A DNA stretch of 40,263 bases from an uncultured Eubacterium sp. (lineage in GTDB: Bacteria; Bacillota; Clostridia; Lachnospirales; Lachnospiraceae), in NCBI GenBank assembly GCA_905236235.1, contig CAJOPA010000090.1, positions 1 through 40,263 on the forward strand, in the 5' to 3' direction. Below are positions 1-7,503 of this stretch, piece after piece. Below the pieces are notes generated by a model. It saw only the letters and a program-made list of their open reading frames with translations. It was not told the DNA's origin and did no database searches. The first letter of the stretch is position 1. Each line of letters opens with the position of its first letter. The position numbers and the translations under genes were made by a program.

Positions 1-37
1 GCGGTGGCGAAGCGATCGGATCGGGTGTCTGCACGGG

Positions 38-87
38 AGCAAACCTTTTGCGGATGCGTTGGGCCTCTTCAAAGAAGAGATACGTTT
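38..87 (+). repeat. Partial copy of the hairpin element found at 37300-37474
   Basis: These 50 bases match 37307-37356 at 46 positions, including an uninterrupted 26-base identity (38-63 versus 37307-37332). Only the left arm of the distant element is present; sequence complementary to it does not follow on the right, where a coding region begins. It lies just past the stop codon of the minus-strand regulator gene, so it would be in that gene's 3' untranslated region. It contains two small local hairpins (GCAAACCTTTTGC and CTTCAAAGAAG). The rest of 1-100 shows nothing else I can name. Confidence 0.7.
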
Positions 88-100
88 TTAACCACGCGGA

Positions 101-1348
101 TTAATACCTCCAATGAGGAGGCATTTTCCCTTGTTTCTTGTTGTAATATTCCAAAATCCGCAGGGAAAAGATGAAGGAGAATAATTCGTTCTCGTTTTCT
201 ATCCTCGTTCCCAGAATTTCAAAACATTTGTTGATACGATAGGAAACCGTGTTCCGGTGGATAAACATCACCTCCGCGGTATGGGAAATACTGCGGAAGG
301 ACTCCAGATACGCATGAAGCGTGGGAGCCAGATCCGTATTGTGCTTGGTGTCGTATTCCTCAAGTTCCAGCACCTTTTTGTGGCAAAACTGCTTTAACGG
401 CAACTGGTTGTCCAAGAGTTCCATCATATGATAGATGGCGCCCTCATCGTACGGATAGTAAATGGGGCCGTTTTTAAGTGTCGCCGCGATCTCGGACATG
501 CCCTTGGCCTGGGTGTAAGCATTGTGCAGATGCGCAAGATTTTGAAACGACTGGGAAACGCCGGCAATATAATCGTATTTGACCATGATGGGTGTGATCG
601 GGATCTCCTCATCCGGCAGATGCGAATACTCCTTGTCCATGCTGAGCACGCAAACGATATGGTTGTCATGACTGACCGCATGGCAACCGTTTAAACGACG
701 AAACTCATCGAGGACCCCTTCCACGCCAGCATCCATGATCTGCTCCGCCTGCGGAAAGATATCCAGCACGTAATTGTATGCTTTGGAAGACCAGTGCAGT
801 AATTTCATGTGTTCGCGGATGGATTCCGCGGAAAATTTCTCGCCGTTTAAAAGGCGGATCAGGAAGTTTTCGATAGCATGTCCGCTCGAGCTTAAAAAAT
901 ACTGCTCCTGGCGCAGGATATCCACCACAAAATGAGAAAGGATCTCCACCACGTCCACGTCTTCGTCGTGCAGCTCCTCCAGATACGCGGTAATCACCAT
1001 GGTCGCCACGTGTCCCCCACCGATGACGATGGGTTTGATGATCCTCGGCCACTCCATATCGCTGTCATTGATGATCACCGGAAGATGCTTTTTGATGGCG
1101 GCATCATAGCCGTCATACATTTCCCGGATGTTTTCATTCCTCGGTTGCACTTCCCGGTGGGAATCGACGATCTCCTTTTTCCATTTGGGATCATCCACCT
1201 CGGCATACTGAGAATACGCCAGCTTCACGCCCGCGCGATCCTCAATAAACATCGGATTCTTAAGAATCTCAAAACCAATATCCGCAATCTCCTGCAACGT
1301 ATGCACATTGGATGCTACGCGCAGTTTGGATAAATTTTCCAAGTCCAT
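101..1348 (-). CDS. PucR/CdaR-type helix-turn-helix transcriptional regulator
   Basis: This 415-residue protein ends in the PucR-type C-terminal helix-turn-helix (HTH_30): residues about 350-405 contain FIHRNTVSYRI followed by an LGTRIENENELFSF stretch, the hallmark of the family. The N-terminal and middle parts have no enzymatic motif and are probably GAF-like ligand-sensing modules. Members usually activate catabolic or transport genes next to them. Here it has its own consensus promoter (1406-1434) and lies downstream of the permease/NTF2/old-yellow-enzyme unit, so it is a candidate regulator of that unit, which is inference. The family is clear; the ligand and targets are unknown. Confidence 0.85.
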   Translation of the reverse strand: MDLENLSKLRVASNVHTLQEIADIGFEILKNPMFIEDRAGVKLAYSQYAEVDDPKWKKEIVDSHREVQPRNENIREMYDGYDAAIKKHLPVIINDSDMEWPRIIKPIVIGGGHVATMVITAYLEELHDEDVDVVEILSHFVVDILRQEQYFLSSSGHAIENFLIRLLNGEKFSAESIREHMKLLHWSSKAYNYVLDIFPQAEQIMDAGVEGVLDEFRRLNGCHAVSHDNHIVCVLSMDKEYSHLPDEEIPITPIMVKYDYIAGVSQSFQNLAHLHNAYTQAKGMSEIAATLKNGPIYYPYDEGAIYHMMELLDNQLPLKQFCHKKVLELEEYDTKHNTDLAPTLHAYLESFRSISHTAEVMFIHRNTVSYRINKCFEILGTRIENENELFSFIFSLRILEYYNKKQGKMPPHWRY

Positions 1349-1405
1349 ACCCTAACCCCCATGATCTTCTCCCTCTGTGTGACAAGAGCACAAAAATTTA
1401 AAAAT

Positions 1406-1434
1406 ATTATAGCATTTTTGCGCCCCTGTGCCAA
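1406..1434 (-). promoter_or_regulatory. Sigma-A promoter for the PucR-type regulator
   Basis: On the minus strand TTGGCA (1429-1434) is separated by exactly 17 bases from TATAAT (1406-1411), about 60 bases before the regulator's ATG. This is close to consensus and shows that the regulator has its own transcript. Confidence 0.75.
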
Positions 1435-1435
1435 G

Positions 1436-1466
1436 AAACCTTTCAGAGGCAGCAAACCTTTCAGAG
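1436..1466. repeat. Two direct copies of a 13-base sequence
   Basis: AAACCTTTCAGAG occurs at 1436-1448 and again at 1454-1466, 18 bases apart. The right copy contains the stop codon of the hydrolase gene; the left copy adjoins the -35 box of the regulator promoter. It may be a small duplication or a binding-site pair. Confidence 0.6.
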
Positions 1467-2498
1467 CATGTTTGAAAGCGCCTGCACGATCTCCTCGGTG
1501 CAGGATACCCCCACCGCACCGTGCTCAACCCCGGCAGACAAAAGCTCCTTTGCCCCGGGATACGCCTCGTAGGCCGCCTGCGTATAGGCATACGGGATAT
1601 AGGTATCCTCCTCGGCCGCCAGGAAAAGTACCGGCGGAAGCTCTGCCGCACGCGCCGACAAATCTGCCAAAGCCTCTGCCAGTTCCGGATCACCGGCCGT
1701 ATACGCCACCTTGGAGACGGCAACTGCTTTCATAAGCTGATAAAAAGGAAATGCCGGCAGCTTATAGGAATGCTTTAACGTATAGGTCGCCATCTCGTGA
1801 AACGAAGCATAGGGGCTTTCCGCGATCACCAGGGATACGCTTTGCGCCACGGTCTCATCGGCAAGTGCAAACAAAATGGCATTGGCGCCCATTCCCTCTC
1901 CGTAAAGCAGGATCTCTCCCTGTGTCATCTGGTTTACATAATCCACCCATGCTGTGACATCCATCGCTTCCGTATAGCCAAAACCGCAAGCCGCATCCCC
2001 GCTATCTCCTTCTCCGCGCAGATCGACAAGCAGGATGTTGGTCTCCCGGTTTGCAAAGATCTCTCCCAGAGTAAAACGGCTCTCCGTGGTATTTCCGAAC
2101 ATCGGGAAGACGATGACCGTCTCCGTCGCACCGCAATCATAGAAAACGCCGGAAAGCACCGTCCCGTCCTCTGCCGTCACCGTCACGCCGTCCCACAGGT
2201 GGGAAGCACGAAAGACTTCCCAGGCATCCGTACTCGCGCCGAGTGCTTCCGCCGTGGTCGCATCCGTGACGTTCCTGCCTTCCATGTAACTGATCGCTTC
2301 CGCTTCCCCATCGCCGTGCATGACGAAACTGTCCACGTATCCCTTGATGACATTTCCTGCCCAGGCAACGATCACCGTCAACACTAGGATGATCACCATG
2401 ATCACATATACCCGGGGATGATGACCCTTTTTATTTTGATTGGTTTCCTGCTCTATAACCTTCTCTTCCACTTGCTTTCTCCGATCACTTTCCGACAA
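1461..2498 (-). CDS. Membrane-anchored alpha/beta-hydrolase-fold protein lacking the nucleophile serine
   Basis: This 345-residue protein has a short charged N-terminus, one membrane segment at about residues 29-48, then an extracytoplasmic alpha/beta-hydrolase fold. The hydrolase core is recognisable from the VDLRGEGDSG strand-loop, the nucleophile elbow region and the late VEHGAVG with the expected histidine. At the elbow, where family members have GxSxG (often GWSMGA), this protein reads GEGMGA, so the nucleophilic serine is glycine (codon GGA). It is therefore probably not a hydrolase of the usual mechanism, and may be a binding protein. Its start overlaps the end of the upstream foldase-like gene by 14 bases, suggesting translational coupling and a shared function at the cell surface. 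Confidence 0.8.
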   Translation of the reverse strand: MSESDRRKQVEEKVIEQETNQNKKGHHPRVYVIMVIILVLTVIVAWAGNVIKGYVDSFVMHGDGEAEAISYMEGRNVTDATTAEALGASTDAWEVFRASHLWDGVTVTAEDGTVLSGVFYDCGATETVIVFPMFGNTTESRFTLGEIFANRETNILLVDLRGEGDSGDAACGFGYTEAMDVTAWVDYVNQMTQGEILLYGEGMGANAILFALADETVAQSVSLVIAESPYASFHEMATYTLKHSYKLPAFPFYQLMKAVAVSKVAYTAGDPELAEALADLSARAAELPPVLFLAAEEDTYIPYAYTQAAYEAYPGAKELLSAGVEHGAVGVSCTEEIVQALSNML

Positions 2499-3585
2499 AT
2501 TTCATTCCCATGGCATGTCTTTGTGCCTGATAATGCACCTCTATGGCCGCCTCGGCTTCTTCTTCCACGGCCTGCCTGCGCAAAGCGGATAAAGCCGCGA
2601 TCTCTGCCGCATCCTGCCCGGCTCCGTCATAGATGACCAGATAGGCCGCCGTGCCATCGGCCTCCAAAAGACATGTGCTGTCTCCGGCCGTGCGCTTCCC
2701 GTCAAAGGCCCACGCAGCCACGACCGCGGGCAGATCCTCCGTCAACACATTTTCCAGAACACCGTCCGTCTTTCGGAGGGACGCATCCTCGCCAAAGGCA
2801 TCCGATAGCGCCGCAAAGGAGGACAGATCCTCCGTATACCGTCCGTAAAGCTCTTCGATCTTTGAAGAAAGAGCATTTTTATATGCCTCTGACACCTCTC
2901 CGGTCGTCGCATCCACGACGCCGTAGAGCGTGATCATCCGCAGATCGGCACTCGCGTAGGAGGTTAGCTCCGGGTGTGCGTCCAGATAGGCCGTCACCGC
3001 CTCGTGGGAGATCTCCGTCTGTGCCAAAAGATAAGCCTTATAAGCCTGCGCCTTCACATCCATGGTAAGCTGCGCCTCAAAAATTTTTTCCGTCATGCCG
3101 GCGCCGTAATACGCCACCAGGTAGTCGCCGCGGCTTAAATTGTTAAGCGCCCGGTCCGCATCGATCTCGCTCCATTTCGCATCGATGGCGGCAAGCTCCT
3201 CCTCGGAAAATGCATATCCCGCCGCTTCCGCCAGACCGGCATAATATGCCGTCTCCGAAAGATGCTCAAATCCAAGGGTGATAAAGTAATCCTGCCAGTT
3301 CTCCCCGTCCTCCCGCGTCTGATCCTTAAGAGAAACGGACGGGTCAAATCCAAGCGCATCCGTATCGTCGCCATATTCCGCCAGATACGCGATATATTCC
3401 GTGAAATAGTAATAATTGACCTCCACGCCGGTGTAATCCGTATTGTAGACCGTCGCCGCCGTAAGGATCCTCTGCAGATACCCGGAATTGAGTACGATAA
3501 AAATAATGATCACCGGGACGATGATGATGTATAAAGGTTTTAAATCATGGCTTCCCATACTGAGACCGCCTGTCGATTTTGCCAT
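2485..3585 (-). CDS. Membrane-anchored SurA/PrsA-like foldase domain protein
   Basis: This 366-residue protein has a single N-terminal membrane anchor at about residues 17-33 (LYIIIVPVIIIFIVL) and a long acidic, alanine-rich extracytoplasmic part. The helical region at about 100-200 resembles the SurA N-terminal chaperone domain. Residues about 215-345 have the outline of a parvulin peptidyl-prolyl isomerase domain, but degenerate. By analogy it would help secreted proteins fold, but isomerase activity is doubtful. The start follows a good GGAAAGGAAG ribosome binding site. It forms a two-gene unit with the overlapping serine-less hydrolase-fold gene downstream. Confidence 0.65.
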   Translation of the reverse strand: MAKSTGGLSMGSHDLKPLYIIIVPVIIIFIVLNSGYLQRILTAATVYNTDYTGVEVNYYYFTEYIAYLAEYGDDTDALGFDPSVSLKDQTREDGENWQDYFITLGFEHLSETAYYAGLAEAAGYAFSEEELAAIDAKWSEIDADRALNNLSRGDYLVAYYGAGMTEKIFEAQLTMDVKAQAYKAYLLAQTEISHEAVTAYLDAHPELTSYASADLRMITLYGVVDATTGEVSEAYKNALSSKIEELYGRYTEDLSSFAALSDAFGEDASLRKTDGVLENVLTEDLPAVVAAWAFDGKRTAGDSTCLLEADGTAAYLVIYDGAGQDAAEIAALSALRRQAVEEEAEAAIEVHYQAQRHAMGMKFVGK

Positions 3586-3605
3586 GGTTTTTGCTTCCTT
3601 TCCGG

Positions 3606-3644
3606 AAAAATAAGAGGGGGTATGGAAAACCCCACATCCCCTCC
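3606..3644 (-). terminator. Intrinsic terminator of the permease transcript
   Basis: A stem from GAGGGG (starting 3614) to CCCCTC (ending about 3643), extending to about 12 pairs with one mismatch, is followed on the minus strand by TTATTTTT (3606-3613). It lies just downstream of the permease stop codon. Confidence 0.7.
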
Positions 3645-3674
3645 ATTGTAAACAAAGTTGGATTTTTTTTGCAA
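3645..3674 (-). promoter_or_regulatory. Promoter for the foldase/hydrolase-fold pair
   Basis: On the minus strand TTGCAA (3669-3674), 18 bases, then TACAAT (3645-3650). Transcription would begin near the right arm of the terminator hairpin, giving the foldase-like gene a short leader and separating it from the permease transcript. Confidence 0.5.
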
Positions 3675-3693
3675 GCCTCTCTTGCCGATCCTC

Positions 3694-5001
3694 TTAGTAG
3701 AAGATGATACAGCAGATGCAGCATACCACGGAGAAAATTACCGGAATAATAACCGTGGTCACAAACATATCCCAATAACCTTCCTTATGGGTAACACCGA
3801 ATACGGAAAGTGAAATTGCCGTAGACTGTGCATGCGGCATGGAGTCGAAGGTCTGCGTCGTACACAGAAGCAGTCGACGAAGTGCGCCGGCATTCACACC
3901 CATATCGAGGTAAGCCTGACCGAACAGCGGCAGCCAGATCATCATTGCCGCGATACCATCGGTAGTCAGTGCCGCAACGATCGCTACGGAGATCATCGCC
4001 GTTACGTAAGGATTGAAGGAAAGACCGAGTACCCACTCCTGTACCGGGGTGAAAGCCGCACAGGTAGCAACGACCTGACCGAAGCCGTATACGCAGCCGG
4101 CAAGTACGAGGAATCCCCACATGGACGGTGCGCCTTCGGAAAGGATCTTCACGAATCCGATCTCTTTAACCCTGTTAAAATGCAGGATCACCAGAACCAG
4201 CGCGCCGGTCAGCTGTGCAAGTGCAACCAGCGTCGTGGAATCAATACCGAGTGCATTGTAGATGATGGCAGATACAACCACCACGATCAGGGGAATCACG
4301 GAAGTCCAAAAGCCCGGAAGCGTACTCTCGTCTACCTGCTCCAAATCATCCGCATTGCCTTCAAAACCTTCCCCATTGACACGGCATTTCTTTACCATGC
4401 GCGTGATCCAAAGGAAGAAAAGGATGATGCCAAGGATACCAACGCCGACGGAAAGTACCGGTGCGTCATAGATGGAAGTACCCAGGAACATATTCGGCAG
4501 AGAGCCGGGAACGTTGGCAACCGGCATACAGAAGGAGATCGCCGGAGCGATACCGACTGCCGAGATGAGCGCAACCTTCTTGGGCAGGTTTGCCGCCTTC
4601 ATGACCGGCATAGCCAAAACAACAACAACGTAGACATAGGTGCCGACACCTGCAAGGAGCAGGATGACGGTGGTGATGGTCAGTGCGAGATAGCAGCGAT
4701 CCACACCGATCCATTTCACGATCTTGTTACCTACGGCCATGGCACATCCGGTTTTCTCCATCAGATAACCGAGAAGGCCCGAAGCCGTAAACACTGCGAA
4801 CATCAAAAGTACCAGACTCGACACCCCCGTCGGGAATGTAGTAAACATTGATGTCATAAAGGTCTCTGTTGAACCAAGTGCTGCGATACAGGCGCAGATC
4901 AACGCCGCAATTCCCGTATGCATCCCCTTGAAACAGAGAATGATGAAGACCGCGATTGACAAAATAATGAGCAATCCACTGGCTGCAACATTCGTAATCA
5001 T
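3694..5001 (-). CDS. GntP-like multi-spanning permease
   Basis: This 435-residue integral membrane protein has about 11-12 hydrophobic segments and a layout like the GntP/ion-transporter superfamily of gluconate, carboxylate and related permeases. Short signature-like stretches such as GVGTYVYVVVVLAMPVM and the acidic TTDGIAAMMIWLP loop support a secondary transporter. I place the start at 5001 because the codons just before it (reading GAAGGAGGG) are the ribosome binding site, so a start seven codons earlier is unlikely. It follows the NTF2-domain genes by 133 bases and probably imports the substrate of that unit. The substrate is unknown. Confidence 0.75.
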   Translation of the reverse strand: MITNVAASGLLIILSIAVFIILCFKGMHTGIAALICACIAALGSTETFMTSMFTTFPTGVSSLVLLMFAVFTASGLLGYLMEKTGCAMAVGNKIVKWIGVDRCYLALTITTVILLLAGVGTYVYVVVVLAMPVMKAANLPKKVALISAVGIAPAISFCMPVANVPGSLPNMFLGTSIYDAPVLSVGVGILGIILFFLWITRMVKKCRVNGEGFEGNADDLEQVDESTLPGFWTSVIPLIVVVVSAIIYNALGIDSTTLVALAQLTGALVLVILHFNRVKEIGFVKILSEGAPSMWGFLVLAGCVYGFGQVVATCAAFTPVQEWVLGLSFNPYVTAMISVAIVAALTTDGIAAMMIWLPLFGQAYLDMGVNAGALRRLLLCTTQTFDSMPHAQSTAISLSVFGVTHKEGYWDMFVTTVIIPVIFSVVCCICCIIFY

Positions 5002-5134
5002 AATACACCCTCCTTCTAACACATTTTTTGATTATGATTGTTTCATAGCTACACTATATAATTTTCTCCCCTTGAATTGCGTCATGCCACATGCACAAAA
5101 AATGATTTATTCATGTGCTGCGGACACAATGGCC

Positions 5135-5875
5135 TTAAGAGCGAAAAGGCGTGTAGGTATTGTGATTATCCAAGGTTTCGTAAGGCTCCGGCCATGGCAC
5201 GGTATCCTGCGGTTTATCCAGCACGGAATACGGTTTGTGCATGGGGCCGGGATCCGTTACCGGCGGCGGATCGCCAAGCGTCGGCGGTGCCGCGTCTTCG
5301 ATCACGGGCGCGGTGATCCTGGCATACTCCTCGGCCGCCCAGTTAAAGCAGTCAAGCCTCGTCAAAATATCCGGGCAAACATGCTCGTGCAGGTATTTCC
5401 ATTCCCCGTCCTCACATACAAAATCCGATCCGTAACGCTCCCAAAGGACATTGCAATACTTCTCCTTCTCCGGCGTCAGGCAGGAATGGATCACGCCAGG
5501 GGTGATAAAGGACCCCCGGGCACTCTTCCCATCCGCTGCCACCTCGATGACATCCGTCACAAGCGTATGCACGGAGGCCTCCATGAGCGGGCGCGGATCC
5601 TTGCCGGTCGTTTCCGGATAGATATCCATCATTTCGATCGCATTTTCAAAAGCCATCTTATCATACTGCGTTACCGAACCGTACCACACCTGGTCAAATC
5701 CGCGCATTCTCCCGAATGCATGCGCCCAGGAGCATTCGTCACTGCGGGACCAGAGATTGGCCCACTCTCCCGCCGCATCGGCGCGGCCATGCAGATAGGT
5801 ATGCCTTGCTTTGACGTTTTCCACGGCCTGACTGCCGGCCGCATTGCGTATCCTGTCATGAATACTCAACTTCAT
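5135..5875 (-). CDS. NTF2/SnoaL-like domain protein, single domain
   Basis: This 246-residue protein has one NTF2-like alpha+beta cone domain at about residues 5-175, recognised by its closeness to the two domains of the gene upstream: all three share an E(V/I)AxDGxxARG strand, a (V/I)DF(V/I)xExD-like turn and a final WxxxH strand. The proline-rich tail (about 190-246) has no known motif. SnoaL/NTF2 folds serve as isomerases, dehydratases (BaiE in bile-acid 7-dehydroxylation is one) or binding proteins. Its ATG overlaps the upstream stop by four bases (ATGA), so the pair is translationally coupled. The reaction is unknown. Confidence 0.75.
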   Translation of the reverse strand: MKLSIHDRIRNAAGSQAVENVKARHTYLHGRADAAGEWANLWSRSDECSWAHAFGRMRGFDQVWYGSVTQYDKMAFENAIEMMDIYPETTGKDPRPLMEASVHTLVTDVIEVAADGKSARGSFITPGVIHSCLTPEKEKYCNVLWERYGSDFVCEDGEWKYLHEHVCPDILTRLDCFNWAAEEYARITAPVIEDAAPPTLGDPPPVTDPGPMHKPYSVLDKPQDTVPWPEPYETLDNHNTYTPFRS

Positions 5876-7485
5876 CTCCAGTTCCCTCCTTCCTTTGCAT
5901 GGAATCCAAAATCTGCCGGTGCACGATACCCTTCCGGCCCATAGCTCGTATCCTCCCCAAACGTCTCATAGCGCTCGGGCATGGGCGGATAGTTGTCCCA
6001 CCAGTTAAAATTCGTATCATGGATCACCTTTGCAACAGTCGGCGTGCCAAATTCCAGATCCACGGGATTGGTCTCATAGTTATGATAGATCTCCTGCTTG
6101 GAGTAATCTTCCCCCGCGCCGCACACAAGATCCGTGGCAACCACCATATGCCAGATCATCCATCCGTCCTTTTCTTTGACAAAATCGATGGCCACCTTCT
6201 CCGGCATCCAGTAAACCTTCGCCTCTCCCTTAGGCGTAGCCGTGCTCTCCTGCGCGATGGAATACCAAAGTCCCCGCGCAGTCCTGCCGTCTGCGGCAAT
6301 CTCCACCAGACCCGTGCTGATCGGGTGCGACGTCAGGCAGCCCAAATAGAGGTTGTCTGCCGGATCTCCGATCTCCGGATGCGCTTGTGTGATCTTTGCG
6401 ATCTCTTTTTTTCTTTCCTCTGCATGGTGGTTAACATAATATTTTTCTATCGCATCCATACCGACGTAGTATCCGGTATTTCTGCCAAAAGATGCCGTCT
6501 TGCGGTTCTCCGGCTCCTTTACCCAGAGCTCTTGTAATTCTTCGCTCCGCATTTCATTGGCAAGATAGATCACACGCTTGTTGGCGATCTTTTTGATCTC
6601 CTCCATATCCCAGATCCGTCCGAGTCGCCCCAGATCCGCCTGCTGTGACAGATCCCCCTCGTCGGGTTTTGCATATACGGAAAATGTAAAATCATTTTTT
6701 CCGCAGGAAGTATCCTTCCATGCATCCGCACAGCCCAAAGCATAGCTTCCGTCCGCCGCCTGCACCACCCCGTAGGAAGCATCCTGTGAAAAGGTCGCAT
6801 ACGGTACGGGGAATTTGGGTGCATAGGTCAAAGGCCGATCCCATCGGTAGTACGGGCGAAATACCTGCTTTACCGTGTACTCGGGATAGCGAAATTCCCC
6901 AAGCGCCTTAAATTCCGGAAGCGGCGGGTAAGGCGTGGTCTCCCTGCCCCAGTTCTGTCCGCAGATACTGTCGATATCATTGACATACAAAAGATGCCAT
7001 ATCTTAAACCCATCGTCCTCTTTGATGAAATCAACGCCGAAATACCCCCACGTCCAGTATGCCACGGGGCCGCCTTCCTCCACTTCGTTGTAAGCCCCCT
7101 GGCAGTACCACAAGCCGCGGGCCGTCTTGCCGTCATCCGCCACTTCGATGATGGGGCAGCTTAAAGGCTTTACCTTAAAGGGCCCGATCCCGTAGCGTTC
7201 CTCCTCTGTGAGATCCCCCAACTTTTCCGGAAATCTTTTGGCAAGGCATCCCGCCACCAGTGCGTTTCTCTCCCGCACGGCGCGATAGTAGCCGTCGACG
7301 GCTTCTTTTCCGATATAGCTTCCGTCGTTAAACGTCAGGCATACATCCTCTGCCTGCCGGCTCCAGAACCGGTCAAAGATCTCCCCTTCTCTGTTTAGGA
7401 TCACCAGATTGGCATACTTGCCCATCAGATTTTTGAGGGCTCGCTGCTCTTCCCATCGGGTGATCCCGGTTTCCAAACTCTGCAT
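5872..7485 (-). CDS. Tandem NTF2/SnoaL-like two-domain protein
   Basis: This 537-residue protein is built from two homologous NTF2-like halves, about residues 10-260 and 285-530. Each carries an ARGLWY strand (near 149 and near 395), a DF(I/V)KExDG turn, an IWH strand and a C-terminal segment with a D(A/T)SYG motif. A third copy is the separate protein encoded directly downstream. The start follows GGAG eight bases upstream. There is no signal peptide, so it is cytoplasmic. It sits 18 bases behind the old-yellow-enzyme reductase gene, so the two likely act on the same small molecule, for example as dehydratase or isomerase steps around an enone reduction. That role is inference. Confidence 0.78.
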   Translation of the reverse strand: MQSLETGITRWEEQRALKNLMGKYANLVILNREGEIFDRFWSRQAEDVCLTFNDGSYIGKEAVDGYYRAVRERNALVAGCLAKRFPEKLGDLTEEERYGIGPFKVKPLSCPIIEVADDGKTARGLWYCQGAYNEVEEGGPVAYWTWGYFGVDFIKEDDGFKIWHLLYVNDIDSICGQNWGRETTPYPPLPEFKALGEFRYPEYTVKQVFRPYYRWDRPLTYAPKFPVPYATFSQDASYGVVQAADGSYALGCADAWKDTSCGKNDFTFSVYAKPDEGDLSQQADLGRLGRIWDMEEIKKIANKRVIYLANEMRSEELQELWVKEPENRKTASFGRNTGYYVGMDAIEKYYVNHHAEERKKEIAKITQAHPEIGDPADNLYLGCLTSHPISTGLVEIAADGRTARGLWYSIAQESTATPKGEAKVYWMPEKVAIDFVKEKDGWMIWHMVVATDLVCGAGEDYSKQEIYHNYETNPVDLEFGTPTVAKVIHDTNFNWWDNYPPMPERYETFGEDTSYGPEGYRAPADFGFHAKEGGNWR

Positions 7486-7503
7486 AGGTTTGACTCCTTC
7501 CTT

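Noticed and set aside
3832-4851. A 339-codon plus-strand frame opposite the GntP-like permease
   Set aside because: It mirrors the permease in the opposite frame, is rich in His, Arg and Asp, and has no plausible fold or start signal.
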